Positions 41,936 through 52,252 of a stretch of DNA of 64,000 nt are shown piece after piece (the first letter of the stretch is position 1; each line of letters begins with the position of its first letter). The DNA comes from Pseudomonadota bacterium (lineage in GTDB: Bacteria > Bdellovibrionota_C > UBA2361 > SZUA-149 > DAOLCO01), in assembly GCA_027487795.1 (NCBI GenBank), contig JAIYCX010000039.1, positions 1 to 64,000 on the forward strand, written 5' to 3'. The notes under the pieces were generated by a model. That model had not been told where the DNA came from and made no database searches. It saw only the letters and a program-made list of their open reading frames with translations. A program made the position numbers and the translations under genes.

Positions 41936-43096
41936 TTATACTTCTAAAGATTTTAGTTTGATTGGAAAGTACAAACTGCTTTTTTGTATTATTAGATATA
42001 AAAAAATTAGAACTAAAGGCTGATAAATATAGTATTCTCTGTAGGAGATTTCAAATATTAAAGGCACGCACCAACCAATAAAAAATAGAAATTGCAAAAA
42101 TATAATTTTACTTTTCAGGCTTGAAACTAATAAACTAAATTTATCTGCAATTATATACAATAAAAAAATAATAGATATTTGGTCAAAGATAAATCCATAG
42201 GGTGTAAAAAGGAGATTTAAAATTATAAGGAAAATAAAAGTATTTTCCGAATATTTTTTGCTAGTGCTGGTGAAAAATTCTAAAACTATAACAGAAATAC
42301 AACCAATAAGAGCTAGAACTAAAGGTATTCTTGATAATATCTTATCGGAGTTAACTAATGAGGTTAATCTTTCTTGAATAAAAATTGATAGGCTGGAGCC
42401 TTGCCATTGAAAAGGATAGACAGAGCCACTAACCCAGAGATTAGTAGATAATGGATTTACTATATAGCTTAGTAAAATTAAAATTAAAAGTAATAAAAGT
42501 GAGAATATAAGAGAGGAGTATTCTTTTTGTTTTATTAATTTTATTAATATAAACAGAATTAGACAAAAGCCTAAGTGCGGCTTTATGGTTAAAGGTAATA
42601 GCCATAAAAGAGCAAAACGGAATTTAGAATTTATAAGACATTCCCAACTTTTTAGTAGACAATAAGTCAGAATTAAAGAGATTTGAGGTAGCCAAAAGTT
42701 AGCAAAAAAAGAATAAGACCCCAGAAGACAAGCGATGACAGCAAATGAAGAGTGTTTATGATTATAAATTTTTTGAAAATTAGTTATGATTAAATTAAAA
42801 ACTAATAAATTAGAAAAAACTAAAATTATTAGTGCAATTTTTTTAGGGAAAAAAGCTAAGGGACCCAAGATTAAAAAAAACCATGGTGGATTCCAAACAC
42901 CTGCTGTTGAGGGAATATTTAGAATCGAGGCTAGCTCTATTGGATCGTATGCATTCTTTCCAAGATAAAAAACTCTAGTAGCAGCCCAGTATACATAGAT
43001 ATCATTATTAAAACTGATCATAATTGCTTTTGTTGCACACCCAATCAATCCTATAATTAGAAATAAATTCCAAAACTGAGTTTGTGAATTAAACAA
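41936..43096 (-). CDS. GT87-like membrane glycosyltransferase
   Basis: The 386-aa polytopic protein has NNDIYVYWAATRVFYLGKNA near 29-48 as donor-site Asp region, followed by GVWNPPWFFLILGPLAFF and TIKPHLGFCLILFIL. The N/PW pattern is a variant shared with the 50165 paralogue, so these two form a subgroup distinct from 35406/37320/39095. It is downstream of the GT2-methyltransferase gene on the same strand. Confidence 0.78.
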   Translation of the reverse strand: MFNSQTQFWNLFLIIGLIGCATKAIMISFNNDIYVYWAATRVFYLGKNAYDPIELASILNIPSTAGVWNPPWFFLILGPLAFFPKKIALIILVFSNLLVFNLIITNFQKIYNHKHSSFAVIACLLGSYSFFANFWLPQISLILTYCLLKSWECLINSKFRFALLWLLPLTIKPHLGFCLILFILIKLIKQKEYSSLIFSLLLLLILILLSYIVNPLSTNLWVSGSVYPFQWQGSSLSIFIQERLTSLVNSDKILSRIPLVLALIGCISVIVLEFFTSTSKKYSENTFIFLIILNLLFTPYGFIFDQISIIFLLYIIADKFSLLVSSLKSKIIFLQFLFFIGWCVPLIFEISYREYYIYQPLVLIFLYLIIQKSSLYFPIKLKSLEV

Positions 43097-43122
43097 GGAT
43101 ATATTTGTATTTGATATATTTT

Positions 43123-44409
43123 TTATAAAGACCTTTCTTTTTTAGCTAAAATAATTAGCTCACCTTTTAGGATATATTTATAATCAATAATTTTGAATCC
43201 AAATTTGATAAGTAGGTTTGTGAGAGAAGTATAAGTATAATGAGTAATATGCTCGTCAGCATAGGCGTTTGGCATTAGTTTACCATATATCCACTCTATA
43301 TATCTCCATTGCCACTTACCGTAGTCTGGAGTTCCTATTATTAATGTCCCTCCAATTTGTAAAATTCTATTTAGCTCCGTAAAAATATTTTCTTCAAATG
43401 GAATATGCTCAATGACTTGAGAATGAATTACTATATTCGATGAATTACTAGCTATTGGAAGATTAAAAGTAGAAGCCCGAATCGTATTCTTTTTCCCTTG
43501 GGACTTAAGAAATTTTATTTTAGAAATTGATATGTCAATTGAAACACTATATTTTAATGTAAGAGCTATTTTACTACTACCAGAACCAATATCAACAATT
43601 TGCGGACTATTATTATTCGTATAGTCGTTAACAAAATTTGTAATTATTTTATATCTAGTTCTTTGCCAGTAACGTTGAATAAGATTTAAACTATTATATG
43701 CATTAAAGTCATAATCACATGAAGTTGCATTAAACCTTAGTTTTTTCATCTTTTTTAAGGTTGTCAAATAACTTAAAGTAAATTTAATAGCGCTTGCTTT
43801 AGATTTCCCCCAAATTCTTGGCTGATATTTCAGGGGCACGCTACCTAAAGAGTATCCTTGTGTGTAAGCCCTTACTAAGATTTCCTGAAGTATACTAAAG
43901 TTTTTACATTCGTATCCATCAATATTTAGACAATTACGATTATACAATCTAAACCCACTAGATAAGTCTCTAATCGGCATTTTTAAAAAATATTGGTAAA
44001 TTGTATTTAGAATTTTTGAAAGTAGCACTCTATATTTTGGACCATCGAAAGCTCCTCCTTTACAAAAACGAGAAGCAACTACTATAGAGTACTTATTTCT
44101 TTCTTCCCAAAGATTCATAATTAATTCAGAGGGATGTGAGCCGTCTGCATCTAGTGTAATAATGTATTTTCCAGAAGCTGCTTTGAATCCCATTAAAAGT
44201 CCTTTATGGTATCCAGGCTCTTTTTGAACTATAAAATGGTCGGCATTTTTTTTAGCAACTTGCTCAGTTTGGTCTTTAGATCCACCATCTATTACAATTA
44301 TTTCATAGCTCGCAGAGATTTTTTGCATTACAGAACGAATACTACGAATAGTATCTGCAATTACACCTTCTTCGTCTAAGGTTAATATCAAAAAAGATAT
44401 ATCGATCAC
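43123..44409 (-). CDS. GT2 glycosyltransferase fused to a methyltransferase
   Basis: The 428-aa protein has two domains. Residues 1-225 are GT2: ISFLILTLDEEGVIADTIRSI, EIIVIDGGSKDQT, GKYIITLDADGSHP (DADG metal site) and VVASRFCKGGAF. Residues 270-420 are a class I methyltransferase: QIVDIGSGSSKIALTL, HSQVIEHIPFEENIFTEL and GGTLIIGTPDYGKWQW. A natural fusion of sugar transfer and methylation is uncommon. The frame is continuous, so this is not a sequencing artefact as far as I can see. It is the upstream gene of the pair with 41936-43096. Confidence 0.85.
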   Translation of the reverse strand: MIDISFLILTLDEEGVIADTIRSIRSVMQKISASYEIIVIDGGSKDQTEQVAKKNADHFIVQKEPGYHKGLLMGFKAASGKYIITLDADGSHPSELIMNLWEERNKYSIVVASRFCKGGAFDGPKYRVLLSKILNTIYQYFLKMPIRDLSSGFRLYNRNCLNIDGYECKNFSILQEILVRAYTQGYSLGSVPLKYQPRIWGKSKASAIKFTLSYLTTLKKMKKLRFNATSCDYDFNAYNSLNLIQRYWQRTRYKIITNFVNDYTNNNSPQIVDIGSGSSKIALTLKYSVSIDISISKIKFLKSQGKKNTIRASTFNLPIASNSSNIVIHSQVIEHIPFEENIFTELNRILQIGGTLIIGTPDYGKWQWRYIEWIYGKLMPNAYADEHITHYTYTSLTNLLIKFGFKIIDYKYILKGELIILAKKERSL

Positions 44410-44531
44410 TTCTATGTTTGTCTATGCAAAATTGATCTTGTTAAAATGTAAGTAAGGACATAACTGATGATAATATAAATTACAAATAGCTAATTATGAA
44501 ATGATACTAATTTACTTATCATTTCTGCAAT

Positions 44532-45263
44532 ATGAATATAATATACATAATACCAGCATATAATGAAGCATCTATATTAAGAGAACAGATGCTGAAGTTT
44601 TTGGATAAAAAGTTAAATATTAAATTAACTGTGTTTATCGTCGAAAATGGTAGTAACGACAGCACTTATGAAGTAGCTAGACTTCTAGAGACAGACTATC
44701 CTAATAAATTCAAAGCTTTTTCTATAGATAAAGCTGGTATCGGTTATGCATATTCAAAAGGAATGGAAGAAGCTTTGAAAATTTCCCATTCAGATGATTG
44801 GGTATGTTTATCTGCGGCAGACTTGCCTTTTGCATTCAGTGATTTAGTGCAATTTGAGAAGTTTAATGTATTAGGTTTTGATTGTATCATCGGTTCCAAG
44901 TTACATAATGAAAGTCAAATAAGTAGGAGTTTTTATCGAGAAATTATAACTAAGGTATTAAGTTATGTTAGATATATATTTTTAAATATGAAAGTAGCAG
45001 ACTGTCAAGGAACGATTTTTTTAAAATGTGCTAATTTAGATCAACTCCTAGGTAAAGTTAAATCTAGAGATTTTTTTTATACTACTGAGCTAGTTTCTAT
45101 CTTAGAAAGTAATAAATATAAAATCATAGAAGTTCCTATAATTTATGATGAGGAAAAGAGAAAAAGATCCTCTATCTCTTTAGCTAGCGGTTTAAAGTAT
45201 TTATTGAAAATTATAAATTTTTCAATAAATACTTTGACTAAGCGTAATTATTATCAAAAATGA
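44532..45263 (+). CDS. GT2 glycosyltransferase
   Basis: The 243-aa protein has NIIYIIPAYNEASILREQML, VFIVENGSNDSTYEVA (about 35-50), KAGIGYAYSKGMEEAL and DDWVCLSAADLPFAFSD (DXD-like AAD). The C-terminal NTLTKRNYYQ follows a helical stretch. It overlaps the next membrane gene by 4 bases (ATGA), and both are on the same strand, so they act together. Confidence 0.82.
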   Translation: MNIIYIIPAYNEASILREQMLKFLDKKLNIKLTVFIVENGSNDSTYEVARLLETDYPNKFKAFSIDKAGIGYAYSKGMEEALKISHSDDWVCLSAADLPFAFSDLVQFEKFNVLGFDCIIGSKLHNESQISRSFYREIITKVLSYVRYIFLNMKVADCQGTIFLKCANLDQLLGKVKSRDFFYTTELVSILESNKYKIIEVPIIYDEEKRKRSSISLASGLKYLLKIINFSINTLTKRNYYQK

Positions 45264-46999
45264 AATTACCAGTTAAGAATAAATACAACAAATATGAATA
45301 TGTTAATACAACATACCTTATGGTTATAATTTCAATTTTTGTATTTTTCATTAGATTCGCAAATATTATTTTTGGAATAAATTTTACGGATGAATCATCT
45401 TATATAGTAATTCCATACAGATTTGCTTTAGGAGAATTACCTTTTATTAATGAGCTTTTACCGCATCAAACAAGTGGTATTTTATTAGCACCCATATACA
45501 AATTATATTTATACTTAAATGGTAGTAACTCAGGGATAGTTATATTTTCTAGGTTTTTATATTCGATTATCAGCTTAGTTTTTGCAATTTATATTTATAA
45601 ATCACTTAGAAAAGAATTGCCTAAGTTTACTTCTTGGTTAGCAACTTTACTTTATATCAGCTTTGTTCCTTTCGGTATTCATGCCTTGAGTTATAATTCC
45701 ATAGTAATGTTTTTATTTAGTTATCACATTATCGAGCTATATAAATATTTAATGAAGGATAATGAACTTAAAACCTTAAGTGTATTAAGTTTGGTAATTA
45801 CAAATTGTATTGCCGTTTTTGTTTATCCAACTATCGTAATTCCAATAGTGATAAGTCTTTTTATATTTATAAGTATTTATAAGTATAAGTTAAGATTTTT
45901 TTTAACATATGTAAGTGGAATTTTAAGTGTAATTTTAGGTCTTTATTGTTTATTATCAGGATATGATTTTATTCCCTTACTAAATGTTAAAAATTATTCT
46001 GAATCTCTCGCAGCTATGAATTGGGGCGGAGGGATGGGTAAGTTTTATGAAATACTTAATTATCTTTATTGGGTATCTCTATTTCCATATAGCTTAGTAT
46101 TGTTGTTCTTGCCTAAACTATTTTTAGGACGAGATGATTTTAACGAGATATTTTATTTATCACAAATATCTTTAATTATTATAGGAGTTATCTTCTTTTG
46201 GGGAGAGTACCCTGGAACTATTCAATGTTTTATGGGAGTAAATGGCCTTCTAAGTTTACTGATTTACAGGAATCATTTTAAGTTTAGTAATGGGATATAT
46301 TTGTTAAGCTTATCTTCACTTGCTGGAGGAATTTGCACTGCTTGGACTAGCGGAAACGGAAGTTTGAATTTCATTGTCGGTTTCTCTGGATCTATAATTT
46401 CATATATTTACATCGTTAATAGTTTGAGAAAAGAAAGAGATAAAAGATGCTATCTTAATGAATGTTGTAGTTTTCTTATCTGTGGATTGATAGTGATTCT
46501 TTTTATCAAAGACTTAGTATTTAATTATTGGGGTGAAGATTTTGATAAGTTAACTACATTAGTCTCTGAAGGACCATATAAAGGCATCTACTCTGATTTG
46601 GAAAGCGTTAATTTTTTAAAAGATATAACTAATGATATTGATAAATTACCACATAATGTTTCAAGTATCTTTTTTGATCACTCTTTTCCAGCTGGTCATC
46701 TATTAACCTCTCTGCCTTCAGCATCTTGTACTAGTTGGATGATTTTAAATAGACCATCTTGGATACCTACTCGTGATGTTGGTATTGTTCCCTCACTTTC
46801 TTATCGAGAAATATATAGAGATTGTATTTTAAGTCATTTAAGTAATTCTGTTGCTGCTGTAAATGTAGATTATATAAGTCAATCAGTAAATTATGATAGT
46901 GAACCTATTCATAAATTAATAGAGGAATATAAGAATAATAAATTTGAAATTAAGAATAAATATTACATAATATTTATTCTTAATTCTAATAAGTCATAA
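45260..46999 (+). CDS. Polytopic membrane glycosyltransferase-like protein
   Basis: The 579-aa protein has at least 11 membrane helices and a soluble C-terminal part of about 130 residues. NFTDESSYIVIPYRFALGEL (about 42-61) holds an acidic DE pair after the first helix, as in GT-C enzymes. The family is not recognised at sequence level. It follows the GT2 gene with an ATGA overlap and probably receives its lipid-linked sugar. Confidence 0.65.
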   Translation: MKLPVKNKYNKYEYVNTTYLMVIISIFVFFIRFANIIFGINFTDESSYIVIPYRFALGELPFINELLPHQTSGILLAPIYKLYLYLNGSNSGIVIFSRFLYSIISLVFAIYIYKSLRKELPKFTSWLATLLYISFVPFGIHALSYNSIVMFLFSYHIIELYKYLMKDNELKTLSVLSLVITNCIAVFVYPTIVIPIVISLFIFISIYKYKLRFFLTYVSGILSVILGLYCLLSGYDFIPLLNVKNYSESLAAMNWGGGMGKFYEILNYLYWVSLFPYSLVLLFLPKLFLGRDDFNEIFYLSQISLIIIGVIFFWGEYPGTIQCFMGVNGLLSLLIYRNHFKFSNGIYLLSLSSLAGGICTAWTSGNGSLNFIVGFSGSIISYIYIVNSLRKERDKRCYLNECCSFLICGLIVILFIKDLVFNYWGEDFDKLTTLVSEGPYKGIYSDLESVNFLKDITNDIDKLPHNVSSIFFDHSFPAGHLLTSLPSASCTSWMILNRPSWIPTRDVGIVPSLSYREIYRDCILSHLSNSVAAVNVDYISQSVNYDSEPIHKLIEEYKNNKFEIKNKYYIIFILNSNKS

Positions 47000-47103
47000 T
47001 AGTAAAGTTAGATGATAATTAGAAAAATACTGTTATCAGGATATGAAAATAACAGATGAAAAAGCAAAATTTATAATTATATTAACATCATTAAAGATAT
47101 TAA

Positions 47104-47763
47104 ATGAAGACAACGAATAATCCTTCGTATTTTGAAGAAAACTATATAGACTACAATCTTCAAAATCCAGAACATAAATTAGATTTTTATAAGTCTATAT
47201 TAGACAGATACTTAAGTAAATCATCTAATGTTATAGATTTCGGATGTGGCTTAGGAGCTTTTTTAAGATCATGTGACGAAACATATAATTTGATTGGTAT
47301 TGATCCAAATTCGGAAGCAATAAAATCAAACAGACTATCATTATCTAATAATATTGATTTATATACGGGATCATATGAATCACTAGTAAATATAAAATTA
47401 AAAAATGAACAGCAAGTTGACGCTATTACAGCATGGGATGTTTTAGAACATGTTCCAGATCTTGATATGTGTTTAAATACCATACACAGCAAACTTTCTG
47501 AGAATGGTTATTTAATCATAGTAGTTCCAACTTACGATGGGATACTTGGTCCGATTGTAAGTTTACTAGATAAAGATCCTACACATGTGTGGAAGAGAGG
47601 ATATGATTTTTGGCTAAAAAAATTAGAAAGTAAAAGTTTTCGGATAATAGACACGGGTGGAATTTTAAGAAAATTAGTTTTTAAAAATTATATTCACATT
47701 ACAAGACCTAAACTAATACTAAAATATTTTAGAAGTTCAATTTGGATTGTAGCAAGAAAATAG
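47104..47763 (+). CDS. Class I SAM methyltransferase
   Basis: The 219-aa protein has VIDFGCGLGAFLRSCDETY near 42-60 (motif I), GIDPNSEAI, AITAWDVLEHVPDLDMCL and GYLIIVVPTYDG, which are typical motifs of the Methyltransf_11/23 group. It is probably a sugar or lipid methyltransferase in the glycan cluster. Confidence 0.85.
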   Translation: MKTTNNPSYFEENYIDYNLQNPEHKLDFYKSILDRYLSKSSNVIDFGCGLGAFLRSCDETYNLIGIDPNSEAIKSNRLSLSNNIDLYTGSYESLVNIKLKNEQQVDAITAWDVLEHVPDLDMCLNTIHSKLSENGYLIIVVPTYDGILGPIVSLLDKDPTHVWKRGYDFWLKKLESKSFRIIDTGGILRKLVFKNYIHITRPKLILKYFRSSIWIVARK

Positions 47764-47802
47764 AGAAACCATATTAAGCTAATATCAGTATGGTATCTTT
47801 AA

Positions 47803-49068
47803 CTATTCTTTCAATTTGATAATTCTATTTTTATTCCAGCCTGCGGGAGAAGCTCTGATTTCCAGATAATTTTTTTCCTTAGCTTCTTGTAACTGTTGCT
47901 CCCAAGTTGGTGTATCTAATTTCCAGTACTCACAATAGCTTAAGCTTGCAGCAGTGAAAGATGTAAAAATCATGAAATATCTTATTCCGCTAATATATTT
48001 ACTATGAGGTTTTGATAAAATTAAAGACCATAAAATCAAAATATAAGGAGCATAGAAATATCTTGGAGCTGCAGCAAATGGGCCTATTGCTGTGGGATTA
48101 TGAGAATATAAAATCAAGGCAGGAAACCATAGCATAATAGAGGATAAAAATAAAACGTGACTTGTGCTTAAAATATTCAAAAAAGATAAGACATTAGATT
48201 TTTCACTAAAAAGAATTATAAATAAAATTATTATAAAAATAAAAAATAATAGTAATGCTTCTAGTGGTGGGAAATTATAGTAACCTAAAAATAGAGGGTT
48301 TATAAAATTTATTGTTGCTTTGATCCATTCAAGTTCATTTTTTTCTAATTTACCAAGATTATTTGAATACCTGTCCATATAAATATTAATATGGATGAAG
48401 GAGTAAAATGTAGTTGTAACTATGCTAGCTATATAGGCAATAACTATTTTGGTTTGTTTTTTTTGTTTTAATATTAAATATATTAGTATAGGTGATAAAA
48501 TTACGCTGCCAGGACCACTTAATAAGAAGATTAAAAACAAAATATAAAAGAATAGTTCTTTTATGAGTGTCGTTCCATTTTTTCTTAGTATCAATAAAAT
48601 AACAAAGATAGGTGAAAGCATGAATGTGTTTGATAAGTTTAAAAAAGATTCTCCAGATTGTGAAATTAACTGAGTTGAAGTTATCATAAGTAATCTGCAG
48701 TTTTTGCTAACATTTAAATTCGTAAATAGAACTAAACTGATTAGAAATAAATTAGTGAGTAGTGTAAACAAAACATAGCATCTTGGGGCTAGTTCTATTG
48801 GAAAATGACCAATAATATATGAACATATCCTAATATAAAGTAGATGATGACCGGCAAAAGATTTAAATATTGCCTCTTTACCAAGCTCATAGTTATCTGC
48901 AAAAAAAATCAAACCATCTTCTGCCCAAAAATTGGGATGTAAAAATACATAAGGAGCTCTAAGTATATGAAGGATAAGAAGTAATAATATAAATAAATAA
49001 ATCATGAAATACGAATAGACTGAATTAACTAAATAATAAAAAATTATTCTAAACTTTATACAGTTCAA
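47803..49068 (-). CDS. Polytopic membrane protein
   Basis: The 421-aa protein has about ten membrane helices. NFWAEDGLIFFADNYELGKE (about 46-65) is an acidic loop of the kind seen in GT-C membrane glycosyltransferases (AED), followed by GHHLLYIRICSYIIGHFP. The family is not named with confidence. It overlaps the acyltransferase gene by 20 bases (minus strand). Confidence 0.62.
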   Translation of the reverse strand: MNCIKFRIIFYYLVNSVYSYFMIYLFILLLLILHILRAPYVFLHPNFWAEDGLIFFADNYELGKEAIFKSFAGHHLLYIRICSYIIGHFPIELAPRCYVLFTLLTNLFLISLVLFTNLNVSKNCRLLMITSTQLISQSGESFLNLSNTFMLSPIFVILLILRKNGTTLIKELFFYILFLIFLLSGPGSVILSPILIYLILKQKKQTKIVIAYIASIVTTTFYSFIHINIYMDRYSNNLGKLEKNELEWIKATINFINPLFLGYYNFPPLEALLLFFIFIIILFIILFSEKSNVLSFLNILSTSHVLFLSSIMLWFPALILYSHNPTAIGPFAAAPRYFYAPYILILWSLILSKPHSKYISGIRYFMIFTSFTAASLSYCEYWKLDTPTWEQQLQEAKEKNYLEIRASPAGWNKNRIIKLKE

Positions 49069-50086
49069 TTATTTTCTTTTTCATCGGAACTTCAATCGTT
49101 CGATAACTCCATGAAGAAAATAATATTAAAAATAATACATATAAAAAAAGAGAAGTTGTTGAGTTCACGCTTATTTGTTTAGTGTACCCATATATAATCA
49201 GCGATATGGGGATATGTAGTATGTAGATAGAATAACTTATTTCCCCAAGATATTGAAGCGGCTTTAATGAAAAAATACGTGTTAAAAATTTATTAGTAAT
49301 AACGCTTAAAATTATAAGCATATGTAGAGGAGTAAGAATACCGTAGTTATAATATTTAGATAAAAATAAATTATGGTTGAATTCATTTATTATATACAGA
49401 AGTGCTGTAATAGCTGTAACAGAAATATAAAATGAATACTTTTGAAAATTTTTTTTATATTTGGAATAAATAAATCCCAGCCAAACTCCACTTATAAAAG
49501 TACTCATGTGCGTTAAGGGTGAAAAATAATAATTAATATTAAAGTAGAGTAATACTGAAGAGATAATTCCTTGAAAAAAAAATATAGCTAAAAGTATATA
49601 ATTTATAAGATTTTTTTGATTTAAAAAAAATAAATTAAAAATAAAAGGAAAGCACAGATAAAAAAAAGCTTCTACCGATAGAGACCAGCTAGGATAGTTA
49701 ATATTTAAGGTATATTTTGGAAACCATGATTGAGTTAAGGTGAGATTACTTAGTATTAGACCAGTAGATAATTTTTCTCTTATTGAATAATTCAAATAAA
49801 ATATAATAAAACAAATCGTAAATGCTAAAAAATAAACTGGGTAAATTCTAGCGAATCTTTTTAGCCAGAATGTTTTTGCACTACTAATGTTAAATCTATT
49901 ATTGGTTTTAATTTGATTGAAGCTCAAAATAAATCCTGAAAGTAAGAAAAAATAGCTTACACTGGCATCCCCAAATTTTATTATAGATTTAAATTTTTCA
50001 TAATTTGAAAATACCGCTTCATTACTCTCATGATAGAGAACAACTAACATACAAGCTATGAATCTTGTAAAAGTTAATTGAGGCAT
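49049..50086 (-). CDS. Acyltransferase 3 (OafA-like) membrane protein
   Basis: The 345-aa protein of family Acyl_transf_3 begins QLTFTRFIACMLVVLYHESN, with the catalytic His of the first helix, then SVSYFFLLSGFILSFNQIK, NYPSWSLSVEAFFYLCFPF and GEISYSIYILHIPISLI. It transfers acyl groups to surface sugars. It is the first gene of the minus-strand pair with the 47803 gene. Confidence 0.9.
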   Translation of the reverse strand: MPQLTFTRFIACMLVVLYHESNEAVFSNYEKFKSIIKFGDASVSYFFLLSGFILSFNQIKTNNRFNISSAKTFWLKRFARIYPVYFLAFTICFIIFYLNYSIREKLSTGLILSNLTLTQSWFPKYTLNINYPSWSLSVEAFFYLCFPFIFNLFFLNQKNLINYILLAIFFFQGIISSVLLYFNINYYFSPLTHMSTFISGVWLGFIYSKYKKNFQKYSFYISVTAITALLYIINEFNHNLFLSKYYNYGILTPLHMLIILSVITNKFLTRIFSLKPLQYLGEISYSIYILHIPISLIIYGYTKQISVNSTTSLFLYVLFLILFSSWSYRTIEVPMKKKIIELYKV

Positions 50087-50164
50087 ATTGATATTTTTAT
50101 GTTATTAAATATTAAGAAAGATTAATACTTAAGTAAATTTTAAGGACAAGTTAAATATTTAATA

Positions 50165-51331
50165 ATGGGTAAAATAAAAAAAATCTTAATATTGTTAAGT
50201 ATATTAGCGGTCTTTGCTACTACAGTAATTGGAGTCTTATTCATAGATTTATACCCTAACTTTCTTGTTCTTGATTTTATCGAATACTGGTCGGCATACA
50301 ATCTCACTCTAAATTCTATAAACCCATATAACGGAATTTTAATGAGAGATTTTCAGTTAATATATACTGAATCAAGTGCGCCTCAAATGATGTGGAATCC
50401 ACCTTGGATTTTTTTAATAATATCTCCAATGCTAAATTTTGATTTATTAATTTCTGCTAAAATTTGGCTATTTATAAGTCTTTTTTTATTTATAATTAGT
50501 TCGGTAATCTATTATCAGATTCTTACCGACGATAAAAAAATATTACTTCCAATTTTACTGGGACTATCTTTATCTTTCCCAATAGTAAGATGCTTATCAA
50601 TCGGCCAATTAGCTGGGTTTTTAACTTTTGGAAGTTCTTTAATTTTTTGGGGCTTGGAAAAAAATAAAAACTGGATTTTAGCTTTTGGATTACTGCTTGC
50701 AACTTTGAAGCCTCATTTATTTTACTTAGTTTTTGTTTTAATTTTATTAGTTAAATATAGAAGAAGTGATTTATTCTCACTTGTTCCTAGTATATTAGTT
50801 TTTTTGTTTGCACTTAGTTTATGTGAGTTAATTTATCCTAATATGATTTACTATTGGTATGATGCTATGAGAGGTAATCAAGTTGGAAATACTAAGACAT
50901 CTCAGTGGATGGGAGGGACTTTAGTAGGTTATTTAATTTTTTTACTAGGACCAATATTTAGTAGTACAATTTTATCTCTAAAAATATTCATTCCATTAAT
51001 TACAATACTAGGAGTACTATTTTACTATAGAAATAAAGTTATACCCGACTGGAGAGTTTTATATCCATCAATTTTACTATTATCTGTTATGACATCTCCA
51101 TTTGGCTGGAGTTTTGATTTTTCAGTTTTGATTATTACTCATTTGGTTATTATGATTAAAAGACCGCATGTGTTCTATTTTGTGCTACTTTTAGCATCTT
51201 ATCCAGTGTTTTTTAAGTTACTTACAGAAGAGCATTATTCATTCTTTTATGTTTTACTTATATCGTTATTTTACCTAATAGCTAATAAAGAACACTTAAG
51301 TACTGATTATATGCCTGAAAATGGAAAATAG
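50165..51331 (+). CDS. GT87-like membrane glycosyltransferase
   Basis: The 388-aa polytopic protein has VLDFIEYWSAYNLTLNSINP near 35-54, with the W/Y aromatic pattern, MMWNPPWIFLIISPMLNF and TLKPHLFYLVFVLILLVK. It is most like the 41936 paralogue. It overlaps the FkbM methyltransferase gene by 11 bases, indicating translational coupling. Confidence 0.78.
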   Translation: MGKIKKILILLSILAVFATTVIGVLFIDLYPNFLVLDFIEYWSAYNLTLNSINPYNGILMRDFQLIYTESSAPQMMWNPPWIFLIISPMLNFDLLISAKIWLFISLFLFIISSVIYYQILTDDKKILLPILLGLSLSFPIVRCLSIGQLAGFLTFGSSLIFWGLEKNKNWILAFGLLLATLKPHLFYLVFVLILLVKYRRSDLFSLVPSILVFLFALSLCELIYPNMIYYWYDAMRGNQVGNTKTSQWMGGTLVGYLIFLLGPIFSSTILSLKIFIPLITILGVLFYYRNKVIPDWRVLYPSILLLSVMTSPFGWSFDFSVLIITHLVIMIKRPHVFYFVLLLASYPVFFKLLTEEHYSFFYVLLISLFYLIANKEHLSTDYMPENGK

Positions 51332-52247
51332 AACTATGAGAGTCTTAATCGTAAGTTTTTTAAGTTTTATTTTGGGGTTTGTTTTATCCCAAAATAACAT
51401 TAAAAATAATAATCAATTTACCTTTTCTAATGTATTTGATTATACAATCTCATATTATGGACTTAAATATTCAGGCACATCTGGAAGTTTTGTAGATAAC
51501 TCTGTTCTATTTTACGGTGCTTATGAAAAGCCAGAAATTAATTTCTTAATTGATTTAGTAAAAAATTTAGATTCAAATAATGTAATATTTTTAGACATAG
51601 GTGCTAATTCTGGACTACATTCACTTGCTTTGTCTAACTTAGTTAAGGAAGTTCATGCAATAGAACCTTATCCCCCAATACTTGAAAAACTCAAATATAA
51701 TATAAGTCAAAATCATTTAAATAATATCTTTGTTCATGCAGTTGGTTTTGGGCAGGAGTCTGGAAGTTTGCCTTTTTTTTCACCCCCTTCAATAAATACA
51801 GCAATAGGAACTTTCTCTAAGGACTTTGCAGATAATTGGAATAGTAAAAGTAAAGTAACAGAGAGTAGTAAAGAAATTTCTCTTCCTATAGTTAACGGAG
51901 ATGAATATTTAACTAACAAATCTATTTCCAAAATTGATATTATAAAACTTGACATAGAAGGTTATGAAAAATTTGCATTATTAGGACTTAAGAAAATTAT
52001 CAACAATAATAGACCAATAATTGTGATGGAGCTAAATATGAATAATAAAGAGGGATTTCAGGATATTGAAGAGCTATTCAGTATTTTACCTAAAGATTAT
52101 TCGGGATTTGAATTTAATAATAAAGTAGAAGATCTTTATACGGGTAATTATCTTCTGACAAAGCTCAAGGTTAATAATTCTGATCAAAGAAATATAGTTC
52201 TTTACCCTAAAGAGAAAGAAAATAATGTTTCAATTAAATCAAAGTAG
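51321..52247 (+). CDS. FkbM-family methyltransferase, membrane-anchored
   Basis: The 308-aa protein has one N-terminal membrane helix (MRVLIVSFLSFILGFVL; the alternative start at this Met is at 51336). It has motif I ILDIGANSGLHSL-like VIFLDIGANSGLHSLALS near 90-107, AIEPYPPILEKLKYNI, and KIDIIKLDIEGYEKFALLGL, the diagnostic FkbM block. It O-methylates an exported sugar or lipid. It follows the GT87-like gene. Confidence 0.85.
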   Translation: MENRTMRVLIVSFLSFILGFVLSQNNIKNNNQFTFSNVFDYTISYYGLKYSGTSGSFVDNSVLFYGAYEKPEINFLIDLVKNLDSNNVIFLDIGANSGLHSLALSNLVKEVHAIEPYPPILEKLKYNISQNHLNNIFVHAVGFGQESGSLPFFSPPSINTAIGTFSKDFADNWNSKSKVTESSKEISLPIVNGDEYLTNKSISKIDIIKLDIEGYEKFALLGLKKIINNNRPIIVMELNMNNKEGFQDIEELFSILPKDYSGFEFNNKVEDLYTGNYLLTKLKVNNSDQRNIVLYPKEKENNVSIKSK

Positions 52248-52252
52248 ATATT

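Noticed and set aside
47187..47492. 101-aa minus-strand frame inside the methyltransferase gene
   Set aside because: Antisense shadow of a protein with all SAM motifs.
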